Below, one piece after another: positions 45,571 through 53,675 of a stretch of DNA of 64,000 nucleotides. Source of the DNA: Pseudorhodoplanes sinuspersici (GTDB lineage Bacteria; Pseudomonadota; Alphaproteobacteria; Rhizobiales; Xanthobacteraceae). How positions within the stretch are numbered: position 1 is the stretch's first letter; the number at the start of each line of letters is the position of its first letter. The stretch is from assembly GCF_002119765.1 (NCBI RefSeq), contig NZ_CP021112.1, forward strand, positions 3,962,501-4,026,500. The letters run 5' to 3'. The notes beneath the pieces were generated by a model. That model searched no databases. It saw only the letters and a list, made by a program, of their open reading frames with translations, and was not told where the DNA came from. The translations under genes and the position numbers were made by a program.

Positions 45571-47859
45571 TCATTTTATCGCTCCATCATGCATAAGAGC
45601 GTAGAGGCGTGTGGGAGCCTGGATCAGCAACACAGAGGGAGGTGGTCGTTCCGCCGCGAGCTGCCGAGCCGTGGCGCGGTCGAGCGCGGAAGGGCCTTGA
45701 TCCGCCAGATGCGAGTGCCATGTACCGACGTCGAAAAGCGTCCCGCCGCTGGCTCGATGCCGCACTTTGATGGCAGCTTTCAAGCCGGCGGTCCCCAGCA
45801 CGAAGCGGGTCGCTGAGCGCTCGCTGTCCGGCGGGGCCTCGATCAAGTCGACCACGATGATCGTTCTCAGGCGTGCGCTGCATGTGCCGATCAGGACTCC
45901 CCCGGTCTCCACGGTAGGATAGCGCGCCACCTCTTCTGCGATCTTGGTCATGACACGTGAGGAGGCCCGAACGGTCCATCCCTGCGGACCCTCAATGGTC
46001 ACGACCTCGAAGGGAGCGACGCGTTCGTGCGTCCAGGTAGTGTTGGACGATCCTTCAGCTCTTGTTCCGACAACGATGCATCCCGGATCCTCATCGGCCT
46101 GCATCAGGCCGACAAGCTCTTCAGTGAGTGCCGCCGTCATCGCGGACAGACGCATGTCGGTCATCGGCATGGTGAGCGATCCGCATCCTTGACCGATTTG
46201 AATTTCCGTCAGGCCGAATTCAGGGTCAAACAACAGCTTGCGGACCCGGTCGTCCGTCACCGTGGCGTTGAGCTCGTCGGTCAGGTCGCAAAGCGTTGGA
46301 TTGCGGGCAGCACCCTCAAACAGCAGGAAACCGCCATCGCCGCGCCCGAAGAGTGCCGCTTCAGCAAACCGGGCTTTGGCCTGCTTCGATCCGATCGTTG
46401 AGAGAGCTTCACGGACGGCGAGCGATGCCGTGGTATTGACAGCATAGCGCGCGTCCTTCGGCAGAAACATTTTGCGCTGCTCGTTCTTGGGAAGGTCGGC
46501 GACCAGATCGCCGTCGTGCACCGCGGGCGATTGTCCGAGCAGCCCGAGCTCACTGGCGAGCTCTTTTGCCTTTGAACCGGCGAACGATGCACGGGCCAGC
46601 GCGTGTCGCGCCATGTTGTGCGGTCGAAGCATTCCATTGTCGCTGACCGCGCTAATAGTTACGCCCGACCGCGCGAGATGCATCGCCATCTTTGAACCGA
46701 CGCTGCCGCAGCCCAGCATCGACACGGGAGCAAGTTCGGGAGCGCCGGAGACGTCGCGCAACAGCGTGGGATTCGTCGCATCGATCTGCATGGCCGGCAC
46801 AACGGGCTCCGCATCACCTGCCGCGAAGAGTGCGGCGCGTCCCTTCATGGCCTTGATGTCCACCAGATAAGGCAGCAACTCGATATTGGATACCGATCCC
46901 ACCAGATGCTCGGGCCTCCGCGCGCAGAGGATGATTCCGATTGGAACAGGCGCCTCGAGCACATAGCCCTGCCAACAGCGGTCGAGATTTTCGAGAAAGA
47001 CGTCCAACCCTCGACCGCATCCAAGTTCGTTGGCGCGCTCTTTCAGACGGGCCAGGGTGTCGACGGTCTCAGGCATGTAGGCCGCAGCGACGAACTCGTC
47101 TCCACTCGGCTTCTTATCGGGCCAGACGAGGCAACTCACCGTGTCGCCGAACCAGTATCCATCCCGCGTATTTCGCCCGAATAGCTTCTTGTCATCCCGC
47201 TTGAGTGCAGCTTGAGTCTGGCTGACGTCCAGCCACGTGGTGCCTTGCTTGTCGACGAGCGAACCGTCCCCGCCGCTACGGAAGAAGGTGGACTTGAAAA
47301 CCCGATATTCTCCGTTGCGATCAACGACCGCGCGGCAAGCTTCCGCATTGAGCGCGATCACGTCGTTAAGGTCACGACGTAAGGTCGGCTCCCATCCTCG
47401 TCCGTGATGGATCAGCGTGCCTTCGGCTGCGCGCTGGAGCCAGAGAATAAGCTGATGCACGAGGTTGAAGATGCCGAGCTCAACCAGGCCAAACTGGAAG
47501 AAATACTCTCGCTGGTTGCCATCGATCAGGCAGGGGCGCGGCGGCTCGGTCACCGGACCTGGCTGAACGTGGGGAAGATCCCTCGGGAAGTCCATCCGCA
47601 AGGAGAACGAGGGCGATGACCATGGGTAGCTGGGCCAGAGCCTCACGTTGACCGTCTCGACAACGCGAACGCCGTTCGGGCTCGCGCCGTCGACCTTGAA
47701 CTGGAGCGGCATCTCGACGTTCAAATCGAGCTCAATACGCGAGCCGCCAGCATCGACAGATACTAGGCGGCCGCCCCGGCACTCCGGATGACGAAGCGCT
47801 GCCGCAAGAAAACGTTCGGCGTGGCCGCGAAAGTCATTTCCCGCCATGCCCGGTTCCAT
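45571..47859 (-). CDS. E2-E1-JAB triple fusion of a bacterial ubiquitin-like conjugation system
   Basis: This 762-residue protein has, in order, an E2-like domain with catalytic Cys in EPPRPCLIDGN (Cys110), an E1/ThiF adenylation domain (MLGCGSVGSKMAMHLARSG near residue 380; DNGMLRPHNMARH; a candidate E1 cysteine in IGQGCGSLTMPM) and a JAB/JAMM isopeptidase (VETGGVLIG, then TWHSHLADQGPSALD with intact HxH...SxxD). One chain could thus activate, transfer and remove a ubiquitin-like modifier. Cap2/Cap3 of CBASS and the Bil/Bub systems are relatives. No ubiquitin-like gene is seen next to it. It overlaps an MBL-fold gene by 26 bases; ATG 47847 with a GGAA site is an alternative start. Confidence 0.88.
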   Translation of the reverse strand: MEPGMAGNDFRGHAERFLAAALRHPECRGGRLVSVDAGGSRIELDLNVEMPLQFKVDGASPNGVRVVETVNVRLWPSYPWSSPSFSLRMDFPRDLPHVQPGPVTEPPRPCLIDGNQREYFFQFGLVELGIFNLVHQLILWLQRAAEGTLIHHGRGWEPTLRRDLNDVIALNAEACRAVVDRNGEYRVFKSTFFRSGGDGSLVDKQGTTWLDVSQTQAALKRDDKKLFGRNTRDGYWFGDTVSCLVWPDKKPSGDEFVAAAYMPETVDTLARLKERANELGCGRGLDVFLENLDRCWQGYVLEAPVPIGIILCARRPEHLVGSVSNIELLPYLVDIKAMKGRAALFAAGDAEPVVPAMQIDATNPTLLRDVSGAPELAPVSMLGCGSVGSKMAMHLARSGVTISAVSDNGMLRPHNMARHALARASFAGSKAKELASELGLLGQSPAVHDGDLVADLPKNEQRKMFLPKDARYAVNTTASLAVREALSTIGSKQAKARFAEAALFGRGDGGFLLFEGAARNPTLCDLTDELNATVTDDRVRKLLFDPEFGLTEIQIGQGCGSLTMPMTDMRLSAMTAALTEELVGLMQADEDPGCIVVGTRAEGSSNTTWTHERVAPFEVVTIEGPQGWTVRASSRVMTKIAEEVARYPTVETGGVLIGTCSARLRTIIVVDLIEAPPDSERSATRFVLGTAGLKAAIKVRHRASGGTLFDVGTWHSHLADQGPSALDRATARQLAAERPPPSVLLIQAPTRLYALMHDGAIK

Positions 47860-49021
47860 GCGGGCGGGCCTGCGAGGCGGTCGCGCTGATGCCGAGAGCC
47901 GGTGCGGCGAGAGCCGATGCCTTGCCGATTTTCCGCACGATGCCGTTCGACTTCACCTCGAACTCCAAGGCGACCTTCTTGTCGTTCCAGTATTCGTCGG
48001 TGCAGAAGAACCGGTCGGCATCGTCGTCGAGAATGTCGACGTACTCGCGCTTCGCCCGCTCGTGCGGCGGATTGTCGTCGTCCGCCTTGATGGGCTTGCA
48101 GCTCGCCACGATGATCGCGCCTTTGCGCGTCTGCGAGAGCGCGCTTCGCGCGTCAGGATCGACCTTGACCGCTTCGCCCATCTCGCTCCAGCGATCAAAG
48201 CTCAGACTGCGCCAGGAACAATGATGCGGTGTCTCCATGATGTCGTAGGTGAACCAGTCCGCGCGCTCTGCCTTGTGCAAATTCCACAGCCGATTCCAGA
48301 TCGCGACTTCGGCGTCGCCGCCGGTCAGGAAGCGGCAACGATCGCTGATGCCGCCACCGCGCAGCGAGAAGCGGATGATGACCGACGATTGATTGTGCCG
48401 CAGCGTCTCCTCGTCGTCGTCGTCAATGGGAGGAAGGGGGGCCAGCAACCGCCCCTGGAACGAGCCGTCCTCCACCCGGTTGCAGGCGTCGATCGTCTCA
48501 TCGCGCTTGATGACGATGTCGAGAATATCGTCGGTCTTCCCGTCGATGTCCTCGCCCATGATCAGAATGCGATCGCCTTCCCCCGTCGAAAACCCGTTCT
48601 CGCGGAAGAGCGCGACGCGTCGCCGTGCTTCCTTTTGCCAGGCTTTGGCATCCTCGCAGAGCGACTCGCCGTTGGCGCCGGCGCGGCGGAACACGACAGG
48701 TGACGACCACATCTCGCGGATCAGGATCTTGTCGTCGTCTTCGTCCCAGGAGTCTGGTGGCCCAAGATGAAAATGATTGCGCAGGCCCGCGACGTGGTCG
48801 CTATGGGGATGGCTGACCAGGAAGGCGTCGACGTAGAGGCGGCCCTGGTTGTCCCGCTCAAGCCTACTTCGCAGATCTTCGGCGACGTCCGGCGTGTCGT
48901 CATCGTCGTCGTCCGCCTTGCCGCGGATATTGATGTCGATGAGGATGCGCTGACCGTTGTCGAGGCACATCAGAACCATGTCTCCGTTGGAAACAGGGAA
49001 AAAGGTGAGAGAGGCGGTCAT
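47834..49021 (-). CDS. Metallo-beta-lactamase-fold hydrolase linked to the E2-E1-JAB gene
   Basis: This 395-residue protein has the MBL signature FLVSHPHSDHVAGL (HxHxDH, near residue 70) and a later metal His in TPHHCSWRS (near 265). It is rich in acidic stretches (DDDDDDTPD, DDDDEE). The C-terminus ends in HGTGHGGK, a glycine pair that a JAB protease could in principle expose, although that is only an idea. It is the first gene of a two-gene operon with the E2-E1-JAB fusion. MBL proteins recur next to such prokaryotic conjugation genes, so a shared substrate or effector role is likely. Confidence 0.85.
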   Translation of the reverse strand: MTASLTFFPVSNGDMVLMCLDNGQRILIDINIRGKADDDDDDTPDVAEDLRSRLERDNQGRLYVDAFLVSHPHSDHVAGLRNHFHLGPPDSWDEDDDKILIREMWSSPVVFRRAGANGESLCEDAKAWQKEARRRVALFRENGFSTGEGDRILIMGEDIDGKTDDILDIVIKRDETIDACNRVEDGSFQGRLLAPLPPIDDDDEETLRHNQSSVIIRFSLRGGGISDRCRFLTGGDAEVAIWNRLWNLHKAERADWFTYDIMETPHHCSWRSLSFDRWSEMGEAVKVDPDARSALSQTRKGAIIVASCKPIKADDDNPPHERAKREYVDILDDDADRFFCTDEYWNDKKVALEFEVKSNGIVRKIGKASALAAPALGISATASQARPHGTGHGGK

Positions 49022-49237
49022 GGTCGTTCCCGTACTGGATTTGTTCTATAAACGTGGTGCGTCCCAAAAATGATGGGTCGCCGGCGCTTTGGAACCTGAG
49101 ATAGGAACTCATCGGAGTTCCGCAATATTTGGTTCAATGTGATTCTTTTTCCACAAGATATTGACTCTGGGAGTGTTTGGAGTCCGCACAATTCCGCGAT
49201 TCGGTAGGCTTGGTCGCTGCTCGCCTATTCGAGGTGA

Positions 49238-49363
49238 GTGCTCTTAAGAGCACTGAATGACCTTTTTGGTGCTCTTAAGGGCATAAGATACTTGCCGTTA
49301 AGGAGTTGCCTCCTATATGCTCTTAAGAGCACGAAAACCGGGATTTGGAGCCCTTAAGAGCCC
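49238..49363. promoter_or_regulatory. Four palindromic operators in front of hipBA
   Basis: Four copies of a 16-base palindrome lie at 49238-49253 (GTGCTCTTAAGAGCAC, perfect), 49269-49284, 49317-49332 and 49348-49363 (GAGCCCTTAAGAGCCC). Their centres are 31, 48 and 31 bases apart, so sites form two pairs about three helical turns apart. The fourth touches the hipB start codon. A TATATG between sites 2 and 3 could be a -10 element. HipB-type repressors bind such arrays, so this fits autoregulation of hipBA. Confidence 0.88.
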
Positions 49364-49705
49364 ATGACTGCCAAGAACAATCTCGTCCAGGCGCCCCCCT
49401 TCGAGGTCGATCGAACCTTGAAGAAGCTAGGGGCCGATCTGCGGACCGCCCGCCTGCGCCGCAACCTGACCGTCGACGCCACCGCCGCCAAGATCGGGAC
49501 CGGCCGTCGTGCCATCCTGGACGCCGAGAAAGGCAAGGTCTCGACGCAGATCGGTGTGTATGCGGGCTTGCTGTGGGCCTACGGCCTGATCGATCGCCTT
49601 GGTGATGCAGCCGATCCGCGCTTCGATGAGGAGGGTCAGCGTCTCGCCTTGATTCAGGATCGTGTCCACGCCCGTAGCCCGAAGGGATTGGACAATGACT
49701 TCTAA
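49364..49705 (+). CDS. hipB: HipB-like XRE-family antitoxin/repressor
   Basis: This 113-residue protein has a Cro/C1 helix-turn-helix (LGADLRTARLRRNLTVDATAAKIGTGRRAILD, residues 22-53 in two stretches). It should bind the upstream palindromes, repress the operon and neutralise the HipA kinase. Start ATG 49364 immediately follows the fourth operator. Its last codons overlap hipA by 11 bases. Downstream of the repressor domain it has a dimerisation-type tail ending with Asp-Phe. Confidence 0.88.
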   Translation: MTAKNNLVQAPPFEVDRTLKKLGADLRTARLRRNLTVDATAAKIGTGRRAILDAEKGKVSTQIGVYAGLLWAYGLIDRLGDAADPRFDEEGQRLALIQDRVHARSPKGLDNDF

Positions 49706-50987
49706 GGTCACGCCGACGGAATGCTTCGTCTACATCACCTTGCCCGGTCAGACCGCGCCGGTCACCGCGGCGCGGTTTGAACTCACCAAGGACAGGCGCG
49801 ACATTGCGATCGGCAGACTGGTCTACGGCCGTAGCTATCTCGCCCGCGCCGACGCGGTGCCGATCGATCCGATCGAACTCAGGCTTGCCGGCCAGACCTA
49901 CGAAACTGTCGGCATGAAAGGCCTGTTCGGCGCGCTGCGCGACGCGGGACCGGACTATTGGGGGCGCCGCGTGATCGAGCGACATGTCGGTGCAGCCCAG
50001 CTCAACGAGATGGACTACCTGCTGCACTCACCCGACGACCGCGCAGGCGCGCTCGGCTTCGGACTGAATCAGCAGCCTCCAGCGCCCAAGCGCGATTTCA
50101 ACAAGACGCTGAGCCTCGCTCGGCTGCAGAAGATCGCCGATGCCATCATCGATGAAGAAGATCGCCCAGACGATGCCGAAGCCGCTCAGGTCGAGGAGTT
50201 GCTGCTGGTCGGCACGTCGATGGGCGGCGCGCGGCCGAAGGCCGTCGTCGAGGACACCGACGGCCTATGGATCGCCAAGTTCAACAGGAAGGACGACAAA
50301 TGGAACAGCGCGCGCGCTGAGCATGCGATGCTCGTGCTCGCACGGGCGTGCGGTGTCACAACGGCGGAGAGCAAGGTGATCGTCGTCGGCGGCCGTGACG
50401 TCCTCATGGTCAAGCGATTTGATCGCGAGCGGGCAGAAGGCGGCTATCTCCGCGCCCGCATGCTCAGCGGCCTGACACTCCTGCGCGCCGAAGAGGGGCA
50501 CGACACACGCGACCGGTGGTCCTACGTTCTGCTGGTTGAAGAGCTGCGGCGAATTTCGGCCAACCCGCGTGCCGATGCTGCCGAATTGTTCCGCAGGATG
50601 TGCTTCAACGCATTGATCTCCAACACCGATGATCACCCGCGCAATCATGCGGTTATGGCGATGACGCCGGATTGGAAGCTCTCGCCTGCCTACGATCTCA
50701 CGCCCACGCCGTTGATCAGCGAGGAGCGACGCGACCTCGCCATGGTCTGCGGCGACGCTGGCCGCTATGCCAACGCCGAAAATATCGTCTCGCAAAGCAT
50801 GCGCTTCCTGCTTGAAAAAGACGAAGCCGAAAAAATCGTGTTGGAGATGGAAGAGCAGGTTCGAAACAAGTGGTACGAGGTCGCGCGGCGAGAGGGACTC
50901 TCGGAAGCGGACTGCAACACGATCAGCCGATCGTTTGTTTATCCTGGCTTTCGCCTCCCGATGTCGCCAGCCGCACCACCGGCCTGA
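49695..50987 (+). CDS. hipA: HipA-like serine/threonine kinase toxin
   Basis: This 430-residue protein has the HipA P-loop LVGTSMGGARPKAVVED near residue 176, the nucleotide lysine WIAKFNRKDD, the catalytic loop LISNTDDHPRNHAVM (near 310) and the metal-binding DFG-like SPAYDLTPTP. HipA toxins phosphorylate aminoacyl-tRNA synthetases to stop growth. ATG 49695 lies inside hipB's end, giving coupled translation. A HEPN-like gene follows 34 bases later. All motifs seem intact, so it is probably an active toxin. Confidence 0.93.
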   Translation: MTSKVTPTECFVYITLPGQTAPVTAARFELTKDRRDIAIGRLVYGRSYLARADAVPIDPIELRLAGQTYETVGMKGLFGALRDAGPDYWGRRVIERHVGAAQLNEMDYLLHSPDDRAGALGFGLNQQPPAPKRDFNKTLSLARLQKIADAIIDEEDRPDDAEAAQVEELLLVGTSMGGARPKAVVEDTDGLWIAKFNRKDDKWNSARAEHAMLVLARACGVTTAESKVIVVGGRDVLMVKRFDRERAEGGYLRARMLSGLTLLRAEEGHDTRDRWSYVLLVEELRRISANPRADAAELFRRMCFNALISNTDDHPRNHAVMAMTPDWKLSPAYDLTPTPLISEERRDLAMVCGDAGRYANAENIVSQSMRFLLEKDEAEKIVLEMEEQVRNKWYEVARREGLSEADCNTISRSFVYPGFRLPMSPAAPPA

Positions 50988-51021
50988 CCCTTCAATTCCG
51001 ACTGCCTGACGGAGAACCAAG

Positions 51022-51540
51022 ATGGCGCGCCATCCGCAACGCGATCTTTATGAATCGACGCTCGTCGAGATCGGCCGGATCACCACCACCTGGGCGAAGT
51101 TCGAGCACTGGGTCGATGTTGCAATCTGGTACTTGGCCGACGTCGAGGACCGGCGCGGCGCCTGTATCACGACGCAGCTCGGATCGATTCATGCGAAATT
51201 CCGCGCGCTCGAAGCGCTGATGGTCGAGGCCGGCCGGCCGGAGCCGATCCTCAAGATCATCCGCGGGATCGCCGGCGAAGCGGCCGAGGTGGTGAAGACG
51301 CGAAACAAGTTCGCCCATGGCCCGCTCGACATGGATGTGAACAAGGAGACCCGAGAGTTCGAAGTCTACCTCAAGCACATCAGCGTCAGGGGCAAAGGGG
51401 TGCTGACGTTGGAAAGTGAGGTGCTGACCAAGTCAGAGCTTGAGAGCGCGCAAGCGAAAGTGGCCGGCGTCTATCAGAAGCTGATCAAGCATTGGCACGA
51501 GATCATCGATATTCCGAGCGCCGAGGAACTTGCGCAGTAA
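51022..51540 (+). CDS. HEPN-like small protein downstream of hipA
   Basis: This 172-residue protein is all-helical and contains the HEPN nuclease signature R-x4-H in VVKTRNKFAHGPLD (near residue 96). HEPN proteins are often ribonucleases in toxin-antitoxin or defence systems. It lies 34 bases after hipA in the same direction, so it may be co-transcribed, although a third gene in a hipBA operon is not the usual form. No minimal nucleotidyltransferase antitoxin gene is seen beside it. A stand-alone HEPN toxin or a sensor is possible. Confidence 0.65.
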   Translation: MARHPQRDLYESTLVEIGRITTTWAKFEHWVDVAIWYLADVEDRRGACITTQLGSIHAKFRALEALMVEAGRPEPILKIIRGIAGEAAEVVKTRNKFAHGPLDMDVNKETREFEVYLKHISVRGKGVLTLESEVLTKSELESAQAKVAGVYQKLIKHWHEIIDIPSAEELAQ

Positions 51541-51633
51541 GCGCCCGACACAGCGTCGAGCGTGCGACCGCGCTTTGCAAGAGAGCGCAAGGCAGCGACA
51601 TACACATAGACCGCCGCTGATCTCTTGATGTGT

Positions 51634-52458
51634 TCAGGGTGACGGCTGTTGCGGTGCCTTCGAGCGAGATGCTGCCGCCTTCTTTGCTGGCTTTGTTGCG
51701 GCTTTTTTCGGCGTGATGAGCGTTTCGCAAGACAAGATCAGCTCTCGCGCATAAGTCCGCGCTGCGGCAATCACGCTCTTCCGGTTCACGGCCAGAAGAA
51801 AATACAGGGCATGGGCGGCAGCCACGATCAGGACGACAAGAACGCGTTTCGCGTCAGCGCTCCCGATGTCGAGCGTCCCGTGATAGACGAGCACAGCCGC
51901 ACAAATAGCAACGACGATTCCGTTCAATGCGAGCGCCGTCCACTTCGCGCCCAGCAAATTCCGGCGGAAGCCATACGCGCAGTTCTCGTTGAACAAGATC
52001 GGGAATTTCTTGGCATCCCGGGTGTGCGTGCGAAGCCACGTCCCGGCAAGTTCATAAAATGCATTCGCTGCGGCGGGGTTCTGTTGCTCGTCGTTCGCGC
52101 TCGGCTCCGGCTTCTCGATCTTGGCCGCAAGAAAGGCGCGGTATCGATCCTTTGAGGCCTGGTCGATCGTGTTGTCAGAGCGATGCATCATCGTGACCGA
52201 CGGCTTGCCGCCGATCTCGCTGTACAGGCCCGGCTCGAGCGCCTGTCCCTGTTTCCGTGCCCAGTCGGACAACGCATACAGCAGCGCCAGCATCGCCACC
52301 GTGGTCACCGCCACGTAGAGGTCCAGCTCCTTCCACGGCACGAGCAAGAACAGGGCGGCCAGAGCCGGTGCGACCGCGAGGATGGCGGGGATGAACCGAG
52401 CCCTCACGGTGTAGGCATCGAAGAAACGAAGCATCGAAGACCCCATTTGCTCGATCAT
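51634..52458 (-). CDS. Four-helix membrane protein coupled to an MBL gene
   Basis: This 274-residue protein has two N-terminal hydrophobic helices (FIPAILAVAPALAALFLLV and LYVAVTTVAMLALLYAL) and two central ones (ALNGIVVAICAAVLVYHG and VLVVLIVAAAHALYFLLAV), then a Lys/Ala-rich basic tail (TPKKAATKPAKKAAASRSK). The start ATG 52458 overlaps the MBL stop as ATGA. I do not recognise the family. Small membrane effectors paired with a sensor enzyme are common in defence modules, so a pore-forming or membrane-damaging effector is a reasonable but unproven guess. Confidence 0.7.
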   Translation of the reverse strand: MIEQMGSSMLRFFDAYTVRARFIPAILAVAPALAALFLLVPWKELDLYVAVTTVAMLALLYALSDWARKQGQALEPGLYSEIGGKPSVTMMHRSDNTIDQASKDRYRAFLAAKIEKPEPSANDEQQNPAAANAFYELAGTWLRTHTRDAKKFPILFNENCAYGFRRNLLGAKWTALALNGIVVAICAAVLVYHGTLDIGSADAKRVLVVLIVAAAHALYFLLAVNRKSVIAAARTYARELILSCETLITPKKAATKPAKKAAASRSKAPQQPSP

Positions 52459-53528
52459 GCCGCAACACCCGGCGCCGCCTTGTCGTCGACCTCGGCCTGG
52501 AACGGAACGGGCGTGCTCGACGGCCAACCACGGCTGCTGCCGGAATGGTGCATGATCGTGCTGCCCCGCGTCACATACACGGGATAGCCGCGGCGCAAGA
52601 AGGCGTTGCTGATCTGGCCGCGCGGATATTCGGGCTGGCCATCGCCGACCGAGCAGATCGCGCTTCCGCAGGTGACGCCACTGGCGACCTTTCCTCCCAG
52701 CCAGCGGTCGAGCACATTCGGCGTGACGTTTCGCCGGCTGCCATGATGAGGCACCTGAACCATGTTGGGGATCTTCAGCTTGCCCAGCAGCGCTGCGTAG
52801 TCGGCGGCTTCGTTGAGGCCTTCCGGTCCGACGTCGGCTGTCAGCAAGATGCGCTGCCCGTCGAGTTCGCCCAGTTGCACGACGCTGGTCTCGTTCGACG
52901 CCGATGTCGGGTCGGGGGAGTTTGAAAGCGTTTCGATGTCCCATGTCTCCAGCAACTTGTTCCGTGCCTTGCGCAGCGCTTCGAGGAGGAAGTTGCCGGC
53001 CGAATCCGCGGTGGTCATGCGCTGCGGCGTCTTCTCAAGATCCGGGACCAACCGCACATAGCGGGCGCGCGACGGCGCAAGCACCGTGAAGTTGCCAATC
53101 GTGGCGCCCTGGAACACTTCGTGCACGATGGTGCCTTGTTTGGCCGCAAGATCTTCGAGCTCCACAAGATAGGGATGCAGCTCGCGCATCTTGTTGATCA
53201 GACCCTGAAGCGTATAGCGCCCGTGGAAGTGCTGAAGCGTCTCCGCGGCGTACAGCCACGGCCGGTTCATCCAGAGATTCTGAACCTTCATCTTCTTCAT
53301 CACCTCGACCAGACCGGTCGCGTGATCATCGTCGGCGTGCGAAAGCACCATGTGGTTGATGAAGTAGGAGCTGCCGTAATGTGTCTGAATGTGCGCGACG
53401 ATCTTGTCGCCAACGTCCTTGTAGGCGCCGTCCACCACATGAACGAGGACGCCGCCCGGCACGCTGTACTGGACGCAAATGGCGTCGCCGTTGCTGTTGC
53501 CGACCGGCAGGAAATCAATTTCGAACAT
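52455..53528 (-). CDS. Second metallo-beta-lactamase-fold protein (ComEC/MBL-like)
   Basis: This 357-residue protein has the MBL motif MVLSHADDDHATGLVE (HxDxDH form, near residue 62) and a later metal His in VQVPHHGSRRNVTPN. The HxDxDH form is frequent in ComEC-like MBL domains. It has no signal peptide or membrane segment. It overlaps by 4 bases (ATGA) the membrane-protein gene downstream, so the two form a module. It differs in sequence from the MBL at 47834-49021; both belong to defence-type neighbourhoods. The substrate is unknown. Confidence 0.85.
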   Translation of the reverse strand: MFEIDFLPVGNSNGDAICVQYSVPGGVLVHVVDGAYKDVGDKIVAHIQTHYGSSYFINHMVLSHADDDHATGLVEVMKKMKVQNLWMNRPWLYAAETLQHFHGRYTLQGLINKMRELHPYLVELEDLAAKQGTIVHEVFQGATIGNFTVLAPSRARYVRLVPDLEKTPQRMTTADSAGNFLLEALRKARNKLLETWDIETLSNSPDPTSASNETSVVQLGELDGQRILLTADVGPEGLNEAADYAALLGKLKIPNMVQVPHHGSRRNVTPNVLDRWLGGKVASGVTCGSAICSVGDGQPEYPRGQISNAFLRRGYPVYVTRGSTIMHHSGSSRGWPSSTPVPFQAEVDDKAAPGVAA

Positions 53529-53675
53529 GAACTCCCCCGCTTGGGCGCAATTGCCCTAGTTTGTTCATGTAGTGTTCTGACTCCGGCGCCGCAAGGCAAT
53601 GGTTCACAAGTTCTTAAGGCTGCACGAACGTTCAGAATTATCAATTAGATTCAATGGTTTGCCTGGAAGGCGGTA

